From Cryptomeria japonica (Eukaryota; Streptophyta; Pinopsida; Cupressales; Cupressaceae): a stretch of DNA of 64,000 bases. The notes below the pieces were generated by a model that made no database searches, had not been told where the DNA came from, and worked only from the letters and a program-made list of their open reading frames with translations. Of the stretch, positions 1 through 11,450 are shown piece after piece (the first letter of the stretch is position 1; every line of letters starts with the position of its first letter). Location of the stretch: the NCBI RefSeq assembly GCF_030272615.1, contig NC_081409.1:23146406-23210405 (forward strand). The letters are read 5' to 3'. Made by a program: the position numbers and the translations under genes.

Positions 1-1366
1 TGCATTAATGATATGTTATGTTGTCATTGATGTCAATTGAACCGGTAATGGTATTTATAATATTGCTGATATTGTTGTTATTGATATTGTCTTGTAACCG
101 GTAGGAAGAGCTTTGAGGAAGATGTTGTAAACCGGTAAATCGGTGTATAAGGTTAAACCCTTTCTATGCAATGTAACCGGTAAACCCTACTAGTTGTTTT
201 GTTAAACCCTAACTGATTAAGTTTGCTGAAATGGTTATGTTGGTTTATCAATGACTGAGCGGTAATGATGGTGACACGTGTGGTCATTGTATGAGGATAT
301 GTTCAGATTGTTTTGGTGCATTTGTTTGATTGTCTAGGGAATGAGCAAAGCGGATTGCATCTAATGCAAAGCGCGTGATGAGTTACAAGTCCGATGAAGC
401 GGTTGGAATTTTCTTGAAGAATGTGTACAAATTGTTATGTAAATCCAACGGTCACACTTGTACCGACTTGTTTGTAATCTCTATGAGAGAATTAGGTTTT
501 TGTTGTGTTACCGACCTAATTGATTTGTATTTAAGGTCGATGAAGTTGTTTTGTAAAAGTTGTTGGCAAGGTGTTGGCAGAAATCAGTTGAGTGTGTGGT
601 TGCCTAACCGGAGAATGAATTTGTAGTTTGAGTAAAGGCAGATTGAAGCTTAAAAGGATCTGATCAAGCAAATGTAGTGCTATTCAGACAGATCAAGAAA
701 AACCTGTTGTCTTCTAACAATTACAGCAGAATTGAAATCCCCTAACCGGGTAAGTTCTAACAAGCTTGGTTACTTCTTAAATCCTCTAACAAGGTGGCCC
801 ATTAGCTTGGATTCTCAAACCCTCTACCGAGGTTACTCCTAACAGGGTATTTGCTTTTTATCAAGGCATTTGTAAAATCCCTTAACCGAGTGATTCCTAA
901 CAGAATCAGTTCTTAACAAGACTTATTGTAAAAGCTTTAACATGCTTGGCTCCTAACAGGGCAAACTTCAGAAGAGTTCAGATAGCTATCTTGTGAGTCT
1001 CATCTCACCGTGGTTTTTACCAATTTGGGTTTTCCACATATGAACATTTGTGTCATGTGGTGAATGTTTTTGTGGTTATGTTCTTATTTGTTGATTTGAT
1101 TAACTACTTAGCTATTCTGATAAGGCATGATAACCGGAATCATTGAGAGATGAAGTATGTTGATGTTTACAAGTTGAATGATGTTTACTGTTAAGTTGGT
1201 ATAACAGTTAACCGGTTGAGTATTCTTATGAGTATTGATCTTGATAGTGATATTTTGTTGATAAGTTTACTTTGTGTGATTGAGTTTGAATTTGGGAAGT
1301 TTGTATCAGCTTCTCAGTTTACTGATTCACCCCCCCTCTCAGTAATCTACCGGATACTTGTTCTTT
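1..1366 (+). mobile_element. Partial LTR, ACCGGT-rich family
   Basis: The window opens inside an LTR read on the + strand. Two things support this: the words ACCGGTAA and CTAACCGGG/CTAACAGGG recur, as they do in the LTRs of element A (42713 and 49608, opposite strand), and the motif TGATTCACCCCCCCTCTCAG stands at about 1323, near the 3' end. The same motif ends the solo LTR at 41204-41975. The outer 5' end is at or before base 1, and the 3' end near 1366 is an estimate. No primer-binding site follows, so this is a 3' or solo LTR. Short ORFs inside it are not coding. Confidence 0.6.
720..965 (+). repeat. Degenerate CTAACNGGG repeats inside the LTR
   Basis: Roughly eight spaced variants of (C)CTAAC(C/A)(G/A)GGT occur here, separated by 20-40 bases. 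The same style of repeat fills the LTRs of element A in inverse orientation. This internal repetition supports a family relationship. I see no coding sense in it. Confidence 0.5.
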
Positions 1367-3264
1367 CATCATACCATCAATCACTTGTTAGACTGTACAA
1401 ATGCTTTCTTGGATCTGTACTTGCCACGCTTAAGGATGGAAATCTTTTCAGTCTTTGTGACATTTGTAAACTAAATTTTTTTGATTGCTCTTTCTTTCAT
1501 TGCAAGTAATTCTTGGCGTTTTGTGTTTTCTTGCTTGATCATCTCTTCATAACTTGAAAGTCTTATTAAAGTCTGTTGGTGCAAGACAATCACTGAAGTA
1601 TCTCCTATCATGGTGGCAGTCTTTCCAATGTTCTTGTCCCAGTTCTTGAATGACTGCTCCAGGTAGGACATGAATCTGTTCAAACAAAAGACTGACATCT
1701 GCAAGATATGATTGACTTAGGTTTTCCTGAAAGGCTGCTTTAAGTTAGGATCAAAGGGGATGCCTGGACATCCACTGTAACACTCATTTCCAGTCATGAA
1801 ACATCAAGAATCTTTGGAGTGGGACTTGACTTCTTAGCACTGTTAGGGTTATACTTGTTTGAGATTGTGGCAGTTGAATCCTTATGTTGGTCAGCATAGA
1901 TAGCTGATTGTGTAAGCTTCCTTGTCAAGGGGGCATGATAAACTTAAAGAATGCTATGTGTTTATCCATCAGTCCCTTCAACATCATGGGACTTACCTAC
2001 TGTGGTTGCTTCTCGTAACTACTGGCAACACTACAAACCTGGAAAACTCTTCCACATACAGCCTACTATATGTATAAACCAGTTGAGCTATAGGCTGAGC
2101 AACTGAAATCTACAAAATTACTTCACAAAATGCGAGGCTGCTCAAATATTCTCAAAAGTTCAAGGGTTGTGGTGATTGGGGGTACTTGTAAGAGAATGTA
2201 AGTAGTTTTAAATCACCCTTATTGCACTATAGCCGCTTATAACTCCAATGGACATGTAGCCAGGTTGCAGTGTAACAATTATGTAGTCAAAATTTACCTA
2301 CACTGGGTTCAAGGTGGCCCATAAGCTCAGCAAGATTTAACCCTAAACAATGTTTTGAATGGATTTCACAAGCTCAATGAGATGCCAATATCAACCATGA
2401 TATATACATACATTCTTCCTATGGTATTAAATTTTAATTGGTAAAAAGCGATGGTCAGTTGTGATAAAGTTTCATATTAACTCTTTCAGTCGACCATTAA
2501 TAGGATCCAATAAAATATGTTCACAATAAGTTATTTTAAAAATCTCAGATCAACCTTCAAATATTATAAAGTCTTGCTGCACATAAAAACAGAGCATTTG
2601 TTGGGATACAAATTGGTGAAATCTTTGCCATGGCCATTGGGTCTTTCTTTTCTCATTTACCTTTGTTATCCTTTTCTGAAAACAGGTGAACAGTGCAGCT
2701 GAGCACTGGTGAATAAGCAGGGCCCAAGGAACGGGAGGGGATTGAATCCTCAACTTTGAAATCATAGTTGTAGCCTTGTAGGGAACCATTAAGTTAGCAA
2801 ACGAAAATGCACACACGAAAGCATGTACAGTTGTCATGGCATGCGTGTTCATTTAACACTAATACTATATCCTCTAACACCACTAAGATGAAATAAAAAG
2901 AAATGTGGGTATACCGTATACCTATGCCATAGACCTATCTCACCTACTCTAAATAAATTTGGGTTGTTGACCAAAAAATTATTTAGGTTTTTTTTTTCTT
3001 CCTAATCCATGCTCCACTTAATAAGCTAATATAAATATTTTGTACCACACAATGTATAATTTTCATTAGTAACAATTTAAGAAAGGGTACTGAAAATTTG
3101 GTCTTTTAAGATGTCCAATTGAAGGAGCACTGTATGTTTATGTGTGTGTGTGTGTATACAGTTCATTTTTATTAGGATTTCTGTACTTATAATACTAAAT
3201 TTCCAATTATTTGTTTGTTTTCTCACCGTATTTTGTTTTGTTCATTGCCTGCATTCCTTCGCAG
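1367..3264 (+). other. Probable upstream intron of the PGR-like gene
   Basis: This stretch lies between the LTR and the first recognisable exon. I found no earlier PGR exon in it, so it is most simply intron. The last 60 bases are T-rich and end in a CGCAG acceptor at 3260-3264. An antisense 77-codon frame at 1471-1704 is rich in K, E and Q and could be coiled coil. It may be a scrap of a retroelement accessory ORF like that of element A, but the match is too weak to claim. Confidence 0.4.
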
Positions 3265-3730
3265 CATGTTCCACATGGAACAAATGGAGCAGTGACTGTT
3301 GCAGGTCTTCTTGCTGCTGCAGCTGGAGGTGCTGTGATAGGGTTGACCTTTGTATTGACAGGTTTATTCACAGCAAGATGTGAAGGCCAGTTAGCATCAA
3401 AGCAATTATTAGCATTTCCGATTGCAACTTTTGCAGGACTTTTTGGCAGTGTAGTTGATTCTATATTAGGTGCTACAGTGCAGTATAGCGGGTTTTGTGC
3501 TGTGCGAAAGAAGGTAACTTGTATACCTTATTTTCTGGAATTGTTCTGTCGTCCAGCTTTAGACAGTGTATTGATTTCATACTTATTTATATGCACAGGT
3601 GGTAGGGAAACCAGGACCAACAGTTAAGAGGATTACTGGGCAAAACATTCTTAGTAATAACGGGGTAAATTTTGTTGCGGTACTAATAACAACTTTGACA
3701 ACATCTGCTGTTTGTTTGTACGTGTTTTGA
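3265..3730 (+). CDS. PGR: PGR/TMEM19 family membrane protein, last two exons
   Basis: Exon 1 here is 3265-3513, the intron is 3514-3598 (GT...AG) and the final exon is 3599-3730 with stop TGA. The joined frame gives 126 residues. Landmarks are GTNGAVTVAGLLAAAAGG, then GLFGSVVDSILGATVQYSGF, then KVVGKPGPTVKRITG and NNGVNF, which is the conserved C-terminal half of DUF92 proteins (plant PGR, animal TMEM19). Three hydrophobic segments fit membrane spans. In Arabidopsis PGR is linked to glucose response; its molecular activity is unclear. Family proteins are near 290 residues, so the first 160 or so must be encoded upstream, beyond the LTR and probably outside the window. Both exons are open, both splice sites are canonical and the intron keeps frame, so this may be a live gene. 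A truncated copy cannot be excluded. Confidence 0.85.
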
Positions 3731-5186
3731 TCTTTGTCGATACTCCCATTTATTCTACATTTGGCTATGGTGCAATGTTTAGTTGCATCTACTAAATGAA
3801 ATGTCTTGTTGGCTCAAGTCTCCCCTCGGTAACAATTATGTATAAGCACATTCAAAACTTGGGCACTGCCAACTAGAATCAGGAAATAAGACATCCTGCT
3901 TTATATAAATATGAATACATGAGTTACCATGTTTTTGAATGCATAGCTGAGGTTTTGCATTAGTTTGTATTATGTTATTAAATGTTGGTACCGGCATTGA
4001 TTATTATGCTGTCTTTGGCTGGTAATTTTGGTCCTAAATAATTGGAAAAGGTTCACAACTGTTTCACTACGAATAGATGTAGTGCCATAACCATGCATAT
4101 TTTCACGCCTAAATGTTTCTATGATGTATGGTAATCACAATGCTGTTTCTCAAGTTGTATCAACTTCCTTGGAAAATTCCATATACACTAGCACAGATCC
4201 ATCTATATGCTGAAATGTGTTTAACATAATTGAGGTGCCAAACTCCCTCCTTTTACACTGTTACGTTTGCATCTTTGAGTTTTTTTGGATAATTCTTGGT
4301 GTGTATCAAATCCATAATTAAGATGGAGTGATGCTAGCTAATATTGGATACATAGCTCTGGCTGCACGTGTTGCATTTGTCTTTGATTCAATTTCTTTTA
4401 TTATTAAGAGTTACATGTCTATGATAATCCATATTGTAGTTCATTGGGTTATTGGAACACTTCAAGATTGCAATTGTGTTGCGTTTCTTATAGCAATTCA
4501 AATACGTAACACTAATGAATGAACACGAAATAGCATGCAGATCACATATACATGAGATACAAGATTTCATGGGAAACCCTTCTAGAAAAAACCCACTAGT
4601 AAAGGAAGCAAGCCAAATACAACCAGTCTCTCTAACAGGATTTCAATCTATATATCAATAGTGTACAACCTCTACACAAGTCCGTAACCTTTAGTGAACA
4701 ACACATAAACTAGGACCAACATAGTCCATTTGTACAAGCAATTAAATATAGTCTTTCTCATATAATTCGAACTTTCTAATTATCTAACTACTACGTAGAA
4801 TATCAATATGCAAAAGCAAAGCATGACTGTACCATGATGCCAACATGACGCATATTATATCCAACATGGCCTTTCTACAGGGATATGAGTATTGCATATA
4901 ATTAGTTGTTCGGCGCACATACAAATTCAAAGTTTGTTGATCAACATTACTTGAATCATGTACTTGTCTTCTTGCACTAGTGTCAAACTTTAATTATGCC
5001 TTGTGGTAGTAGAAACAAACGCTTTATTGTTTCTAGCCATTTGCAATATTATTGAGCATCCCATAGAACATAACTATGTTCTTAGTATTCATCTCATGCA
5101 CTTCAACAATGCCTCGTGTGTACTCATGTGTACTCGTATTCTCATACACATTATAGTAACTGATTTGATAAAGATGTGATAGTCAG
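3731..5186. other. 3' flank of the PGR-like gene, AT-rich
   Basis: The region should include the 3' UTR and downstream DNA. I see no strong polyadenylation signal close to the stop. The short frames around 4328-4570 have no recognisable domain. Confidence 0.4.
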
Positions 5187-5351
5187 TTCTTCATCAAATC
5201 ATTTGTGGTTATATGATATATCCACAACAACATTGGACTAAGATAATCCTTTTCTTCATCAAATCATTTGTGGTTATATGATATATCCACAACAACATTG
5301 GACTAAGATAATCCTTAATATTTCATTGGACTAAGATAATCCTTAATATTC
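5187..5351. repeat. Nested tandem duplications, 65 bp x2 and 28 bp x2
   Basis: A 65-bp unit starting TTCTTCATCAAATC is present twice in perfect or near-perfect copy (about 5187 and 5252). Its tail, starting CATTGGACTAAG, is then duplicated again with a 28-bp period (5296 and 5324). The near identity points to recent slippage. Confidence 0.85.
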
Positions 5352-6685
5352 AATTGTAATTGTTTAAACTCATTGCAACTGATTGCATAGCACTCTATAA
5401 CCTTTTACTAGTTTGTGATCAAACACTTAAACATAAACTATAACAAAGTTTGCATAGTCTTTCACTAAGGAATTCTTTATAGATGAATAGCATACCAAAG
5501 TTCCAACACTCACCTAGGCACACTAAAAGTCAAATTTGATGTTGGATGTAGAATGAGCCTCTTGTTTTAGATCATTTAAATAAAAGCATATAAACATTTT
5601 TATGTCATTTCACATTTTTTTTTCGAGTTTGTTTAAACATTGAAGATAAAGATATAATGTAGCATGTTACACACTTATGGACGTAGCAAAATTTGACTTG
5701 TAGAAATGCTTAATTTTAGGTTTGAAGAAAGTAGTACAAGACTATAAATATGTTATGTAAAAAGGCTCATCTTTAGATTGTAAAAGTTGGTCTATAATGC
5801 TCTATAACATGTGAGATTTGGTTATGGAGGTAGCCCCCAAAGATTTAGGAGCTTCAATTAAAAGCACAAGAGAGAACAAACATTAGAATAGTTTTATTAT
5901 ATCAAATGATGCAAATGCACAATACACATATATGAATATGATTGTAGTATAAAGGCCTTGATTATATAGGCCACTGTGAAACATAGGACAATATGAGATT
6001 ATGAAATCTTTCTTAATCATATTGCTTGAGACAAAGTGATAAGGCCCTTAAAATGCCTTAAATAAATATAAGTAAACTACCATGAATAAGACCTAAAAGG
6101 TAAATCAATTAGCTAATATACCCTGTTCACAACAATATACCTTCTTAAGTACAACTTAGGGAGAACAAAAAAATGTAAAGATGGGTCCCACCTACAATTC
6201 CATGTTAAGTACCCATGTACAAATGCTTATGTTATAAACAAACAAAAACCCGTATACAAATTCTTCAAAAGTGAGAAAACACAATAAGCTCTCCCAAAAT
6301 ATGTGAACCAAACTTCATCTCGAGAAAAAATCTATTCCATAAGAGAGAAGTGACTCTACAACCCTCTTGTTGGTGTTTCCAATTGATTCCTTTATATTCT
6401 CTAAAGATTAGCCATGCCCTATGGTTAAGAACATTAGGATAGTGGCCAACAAATAGGGAATTCATTTCTCTGTGCACTTCAGGTCTTGCTAACCTAGGTG
6501 GGTCTCCCTTCAACAATATCAAAAGATGATGAACAAATTCAATTTGGTATTGTTCTAGCAGACCAATTCTCAAACACTATGACAAGGACTTTGACATAGA
6601 TAACATAGAAATAAGTTGAATTCCTTGTATTCTTTAAGATCCACAGATGAGAAAATACAATAATTAAGAATAACTTAAACCAAAG
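5352..6685. other. AT-rich stretch without recognised gene
   Basis: No domain is recognised. An antisense 102-codon frame at 6265-6573 contains NSLFVGHYPNVLNHRAW and is compositionally protein-like. I cannot name it, and it may be a decayed transposon exon given the hAT relic next to it. Confidence 0.3.
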
Positions 6686-6742
6686 TTCCCAGACTCGGAC
6701 TCGGCTTTGACTCGGCTCGTGACTCGGCAATGACTTGGCAAA
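6686..6742. repeat. GACTCGG cluster, left side of the hAT relic
   Basis: Four GACTCGG words and one GACTTGG occur in about 50 bases. A denser cluster of the same word in both orientations lies at 7640-7768 on the other side of the transposase exon. Clustered short subterminal repeats of this kind are typical of hAT-element ends. Confidence 0.5.
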
Positions 6743-7026
6743 ATAAGAAAACCCTTGAAATTTAGAGATTTTTAACGATTTAAAACTTGTTTCATACACC
6801 CATTATTGAATTAAGCTTAAAGACACTATAACATCATCAAATAGAAGCTAATTTGATCACATACATAAACATACATCCATCACATGCGTAGAAATGTAAA
6901 TTGTAGCTGAAGGAATTAGAAAACATAGATATATAGAGTTATAAATGTTAACCAATGTATATAAAATCCATGACTTCAAATGTTCCCAAACATATATGTA
7001 ACTCTAAAGTGTAAACAAAAACAAGT

Positions 7027-7523
7027 TTATGGCTCAGGCTCAGGCTCAGCCTTGTCTATTTGCCTCCTAGAAAGGTGTCTAAGGTAGAACCTGGATGACT
7101 GAGTAGCCATAGTCTTTGCCTGTGATGTGCCAGTTTGAGTAGCCATAGGTACTGTGCCTGATCGTGCTCTATCCTCCTCCTCTGCCATAGCCACAACCTC
7201 AACCTCTCTGTCTGCTTGGTCAGCCCACTCAAGGTCCTCATCAGTGAAGACTGGATCAGTGGACTCGGGATGGACTTCCTCTAGAGTGATCGGAGAGGAG
7301 TCAGCATCCAAAATCTGTCTGGTCCTGAGACGGAGGTTGTAATGAACAAAGACTAGATCATTCAACCTCTCCACAGACAATCTATTTCGCCTCTTCGAGT
7401 GGATGTGCTCGAACATGCTCTAGTTGCGCTCACATCCAGAAGCGCTGCATGGCTGGCTCAATACGTAGATGGCAATTTTTTGAAGGTTTGGGGTTGAAGG
7501 CCCAAACATTTGCCATCATCTAT
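7027..7523 (-). pseudogene. hAT transposase, terminal dimerisation exon relic
   Basis: Reading the minus strand from 7523, the frame gives MFGPSTPNLQKIA, then VLSQPCSASGCERN, then MFEHIHSKRRNRL and RLNDLVFVHYNLRLR, which is the C-terminal dimerisation domain of plant hAT transposases (Dimer_Tnp_hAT). A pyrimidine-rich tract ending in CTCAG lies just upstream, so 7523 looks like a splice acceptor and this is the last exon. A Q/E-rich tail ending EPEPEP precedes the stop. Two in-frame stops occur inside the conserved block, at the positions of a tryptophan-rich motif and just after CERN. Zinc-finger and catalytic exons are absent, so the copy is inactive. Confidence 0.8.
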
Positions 7524-7639
7524 CTGAGATAAGGAAAAGAAAAAAACATTAGTCCTACACATTAGAAAAAAATCATTAAAAAATGTTATGTTTTTTTTGT
7601 TTTTCTGATTGCACTTTTTTAAGTGACATCGGTTGGGTC

Positions 7640-7768
7640 ATGACCCTTGGACTCGGCGAGTCAGGGAGTGACTCGCTGACTCGGCGAGTCACGCCCCCTG
7701 ACCCGTCCGAGCCCAGGATGGTCACCCGGCCCGCTGACTCGCGTGACTCGCCGCGAGTCACAAAACTT
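7640..7768. repeat. GACTCG/CGAGTC cluster, GC-rich
   Basis: At least eight copies of GACTCG or its reverse complement occur in about 120 bases, in an island far more GC-rich than its surroundings. Apparent ORFs on both strands (7576-7797) come from this low-complexity composition. Together with 6686-6742 it brackets the transposase exon and may be a subterminal transposase-binding array. Confidence 0.55.
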
Positions 7769-7799
7769 TGACTTAAACATTGATTGAGATTTTTCATTT

Positions 7800-8529
7800 T
7801 AGAATTTGGTTATGGACATGAGGAGAAGATTATTTAACAAGATCAGTGCCTATTTAAGACTACATATTGTTATGACTATTTAAATCTGCTAACAACACAT
7901 TAATACATTACAATAGACAATTAAACATCATTGCTTTGCAAAAATGTATCCCATGAATGACACTCAACATAATGCTACTCAATAATCCCTATGCAATTCA
8001 AAATTTTTCAGTTTCTCTTGAAAGCACTTAACTCATTTCTTGAATAGAAGCAATCAACAAGACACTCAAATCAAAAAGTCATGATGGAGAACTCAATTAA
8101 CTCTTGCATATTTTATTCAAAAGAATTTATTGCATTACGAGTTGGAAACAATCACATTAAAGCATGTTTTTCATATACTTCAATAGCAATGAACTTTGCT
8201 ATTATAAATTCATTTTCAAACCTTTTTCTCCATATGAACTTTGCTATTATAAATTCATTTTCAAACCTTTTTTTCCATATCTTGTGACACTTAACAATTC
8301 TAGACTAAAGTCTTGAAAATTACATTTCCCAAAATCCTCCTCAAACAGGCCCATATCCCCTTTTAAAGACAGAGAGCACAGGTTCATGAGCTAAGTCATT
8401 TGTTATATTTGACAACTATATTGTTGTTGGGACAGAATGGGCACACAAGCCCATTACAAAATAATATTCCTTTTGCATTTTGAACCAAAAAGTGGTTAAG
8501 GTTGTTAGAGTATCGAAATTGAAATTAAG
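7800..8529. other. AT-rich stretch with a 45-bp tandem duplication
   Basis: No gene is seen. A 45-bp unit beginning GAACTTTGCTATTATAAATT starts at 8191 and again at 8236 with one or two differences, so it is a young tandem duplication. Confidence 0.7.
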
Positions 8530-9806
8530 TGTTGGAAAATTGTTGTCATTGATGTCAAAGGAGAATTGTCAAGAATGTCATTGATGTCAAAAAGGAAATC
8601 ATTGATTCAAGAAGAAATCGAATGAAGTTATTAAAACTAAAGCTATTAAATTGATTACACTTGTTGAATGTTTTTTCTTCAATGCTCACCGACTCTTATC
8701 ACAAACTTTACTTTGAAAAATCAGAAAATTATAATATAATAAGAAGGCCAGCTATATTTTGCAAGTTGGAATTTAATTATCCAATTTTTGCCCATATGGA
8801 GCCAACCCATGAGTTTAAAATGAATTAAAAATAAATAAATCTATGTTTGTTTATGGGGCCGACTCCCTTAAGAGAGTGCTCCCATAAGAGGACAAACTCA
8901 TCCTAATAAAGAGATGATGAAAAGGTGTATATAAAATGAGATGTTGCCTCTCTTTGGAAAATGCACGTGCTTTGATAAAGTTGCCACCTCTCAAGAAGAT
9001 AATGTGAAAGTGTGTGAAGTGTGGTGTAAGAGGCAAGAAATTTAACGAATATCTTTCCATACATTAGCAGGCTTGCAAGAGGACTTAGAGCAGAATTATA
9101 GGTGATTGCAAGAGGATTTAAGGGTAGAATGATTCCAAAATTGCAAGAGGATATATAGCAGAATAATAGCAGACTTGCAAGAGGATTTATAACAGAATAA
9201 TTGCATATTTGCAAGAGGATTTATAACATAATTATTGAGATTTACAAAGGAATTTGAAGTAGATTTGTAAAAGGATTTAGAGCAGATTTATGGAGGAATT
9301 TGGAGCACAGTTGTAAAGGAACTTGGAGAAGAGTTGTGAAGAAGATTATGCAGATTTAAGAAAGAAAATACATGAATGTAATTGTATCAACTTTGTAATT
9401 TGAGTACAACATTTATAGAAAATCTTAATGAAGGAAAATCATTTGATCATCATTCATTAAAGTTCATTCAGAAGTGGTGTTTTCTAAGAAAAAAAAAAAG
9501 GTGTCTCTTGTTGAGTTGGTATTTAGTTGTGTGGATTGGTGTCTCCAGTGGGTTGGCGCTTGGAAATTAATTAGAATGAGATTGATGTCTCCTATAGATT
9601 GATGCCTTTAAATCTTGTAAAGAGAATTTTATATAAGCAATATTTTGCTATAGTTTTATTCTAAAACGGTTGCCACCTAAATCTTGTGTTCTTTTTGTCT
9701 TGGATAATTGTTAGATCTTGTGTGATTGATATTGTTATGGTTGTTAAATTTTGAAAAAAGAAAATATTAGCTTATACTGATTCAACCTCGAAACCGAATC
9801 ATTTTG
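8530..9806 (+). mobile_element. LTR (element I), solo or partial
   Basis: The block begins TGTTGGAAAATTGTTGTCATTG, a start typical of the LTRs in this window (compare the solo LTR at 41204 and LTR F read on the minus strand). It runs to a GATTCAACCTCG sequence near 9783-9806, which resembles the conserved 3'-end motif of the other LTRs. The exact 3' end and target duplication are not clear. No internal coding region is attached. Confidence 0.5.
9066..9345 (+). repeat. Degenerate minisatellite TTGCAAGAGGATTTA
   Basis: About eight or nine diverged copies of a unit like TTGCAAGAGGATTTAGAGCA, spaced 25-40 bases, lie inside LTR I. Later copies drift to TGTAAAGGAACTTGGAG. The antisense ORFs at 8851-9214 only reflect this repetition. 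Confidence 0.75.
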
Positions 9807-10233
9807 TGGATCCAAAATACTGACGTACACCAAAAATACTTGTGGACTAGACACTGCTACAATTAGGATGCTGAAGTGGACACCTGATGACTAATTGAAA
9901 TCCTAATATGATACTTATTCATCATTGGAGTGGTACTTTTCAACCCATGACCCATACACCTCCTTCGTTGCTTATTGGAAGTCGAGCACTTTTACATTAT
10001 TACTGATACGAGCATTATATTCTGCATCCACAATTATTTTTCTTCCTTGTTGAAATTATCTAGGCTTGATTCCAATTTTATTAGTTCATCCATATTATTA
10101 GTAAATAAAGTAGAATCTGGCTCTATATTAGCACTAATGAATGGACACAGAGAAGGTACACTGGTACCAAATTCACCTTTCTGTCGATTAAAGACTTGAT
10201 ATTCCCATCATCATCTAGGAGCTTAGGCATTAT

Positions 10234-10515
10234 TGTTAGTTTTAAACCGAGCAGAAAAACATGACAATCAACAATAAAATAGAGAAAAAAAAACAAAAAC
10301 GAAAACATAACAATGCATAATATGAAGTTTAACGTGGTTCACCACTAAGCGGCTATGTCCACCAGAAAGCAAGGAGAATTCTTATTAACCAATATCAATT
10401 CTATAGTACATCATGTATGGGCTGCACACAACCATTTATATAATCATATAGAGCCTTCAAGTGCAGAGTCTCTAGAAGACGAATGGTCGTGACCATTGGG
10501 CTTCACATCCGAACA
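10234..10515 (-). repeat. Element D 3' LTR
   Basis: 282 bp, starting TGTTAGTTTTAAACC on the + strand and ending CCGAACA. It is clearly homologous to the right LTR along its length, with more divergence toward the inner end. Confidence 0.9.
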
Positions 10516-11130
10516 ATCTCCTGCTTGAAGCTCAATCGACACAACCATGCTCTCAACATTCCCTGCATTTGCATTTATTTTTTCTACAGAAAACTCCCAC
10601 TCTTTTGTAAATTTCTCTTTTAGTTCTGCCATTTCATCTTCCATACGACATATTCGCTCTGCAAGAATTAAATTTTCCTCACGCAGTTTCTCAATTCGTT
10701 CATATAGGTAATCTTTCGAGTTGTAGGCCTCACCTTCTTCAGAGTCATCTTCATTCGCCAGTTCTGAGACTGCATCGTCCTCACCCCGGGAGGCATCTTG
10801 CTCATCTTGGAAGGCAAACAAACCAGTCTCTTCTTCTTCTTCTTCAAACAACGAATCCAACAAACCCTCTTCTTCTTCAGACGAAGTCTCCTCCTTTTCC
10901 TAGTCATCCCACCAATGTCGTTTGGTTTCAACCTCCACTTGGACATCACTCTCTACCGAGTCTAGATTGCCAAGAAATTTTTCGATGACTGATTCGACTT
11001 CATCATCTGAATTGACTTCATCATCTTAATCTTCAGCCTGTTTGTCGATAACATAAAAGCACCCAGCTCCGGGATCAAACACAAAGTAAGGGCACCCATA
11101 TCGAAGATCAACTACCCAATTGGATCCCAT
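10444..11130 (-). pseudogene. Small acidic coiled-coil protein of element D, two stops
   Basis: From an ATG at 11130, 21 bases inside the primer-binding site, a single frame of 229 codons runs to a stop at 10444 that lies within the 3' LTR. It holds two in-frame stops (after about residues 34 and 76) and no frameshift. The product would start MGSNWVVDLRYGCPYFVFDP, then become strongly acidic with runs of Glu, and end in a heptad-like stretch around EKLREENLILAERI. I recognise no Gag or enzyme domain. Retention of one long frame in a TRIM-sized element is unusual. Confidence 0.6.
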
Positions 11131-11152
11131 CTCTGCTCAACATTTCACCGTA

Positions 11153-11164
11153 GCTCTGATACCA
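11153..11164 (-). promoter_or_regulatory. Primer-binding site of element D
   Basis: TGGTATCAGAGC on the minus strand, the standard complement of initiator tRNA-Met used by plant LTR elements, two bases inside the LTR. Confidence 0.9.
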
Positions 11165-11166
11165 AT

Positions 11167-11450
11167 TGTTAGTTTTAAACCAAGTAGAAAAACATGACAA
11201 TCAACAATAAAATGGAGAAAACAAAACAGAAACGAAAACATAACAATGCATACCACGAAGTTTAACGTGGTTCACCACTAAGTGGCTACGTCCACTAGAA
11301 AGAAGGGAGAATTCTTATTAACCAATATCAATTCTATAATACATCATGTATGGGCTGCACACAACCATTTATATAAACATATCAGATATGAAATGAAGAG
11401 TATAGGGAAGACAAACAATCATGTGATCATTGGGCTTCATATACCCAACA
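11167..11450 (-). repeat. Element D 5' LTR
   Basis: 284 bp, TGTTAGTTTTAAACC...ATACCCAACA on the + strand, followed directly by the ATTAT duplication. Confidence 0.9.

Larger units (their letters stand above)
10234..11450 (-). mobile_element. TRIM-like LTR element D, complete, TSD ATTAT
   Basis: A 1,217-bp element with LTRs at 10234-10515 and 11167-11450, both TGTTAGTTTTAAACC...AACA. The flanking target duplication ATTAT is perfect (10229-10233 and 11451-11455). The primer-binding site TGGTATCAGAGC is read on the minus strand at 11153-11164, next to the right LTR, so the element points leftwards. The internal region is only about 650 bp. An uninserted relative of the flanking sequence exists at 29280. 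Confidence 0.92.

Noticed and set aside
375-626. 83-codon + ORF at the window start
   Set aside because: Lies in LTR sequence, starts at a non-ATG codon and has no recognisable domain.
7576-7797. Antisense and sense ORFs in the GC-rich GACTCG cluster
   Set aside because: Low-complexity repeat composition; protein-like appearance only.
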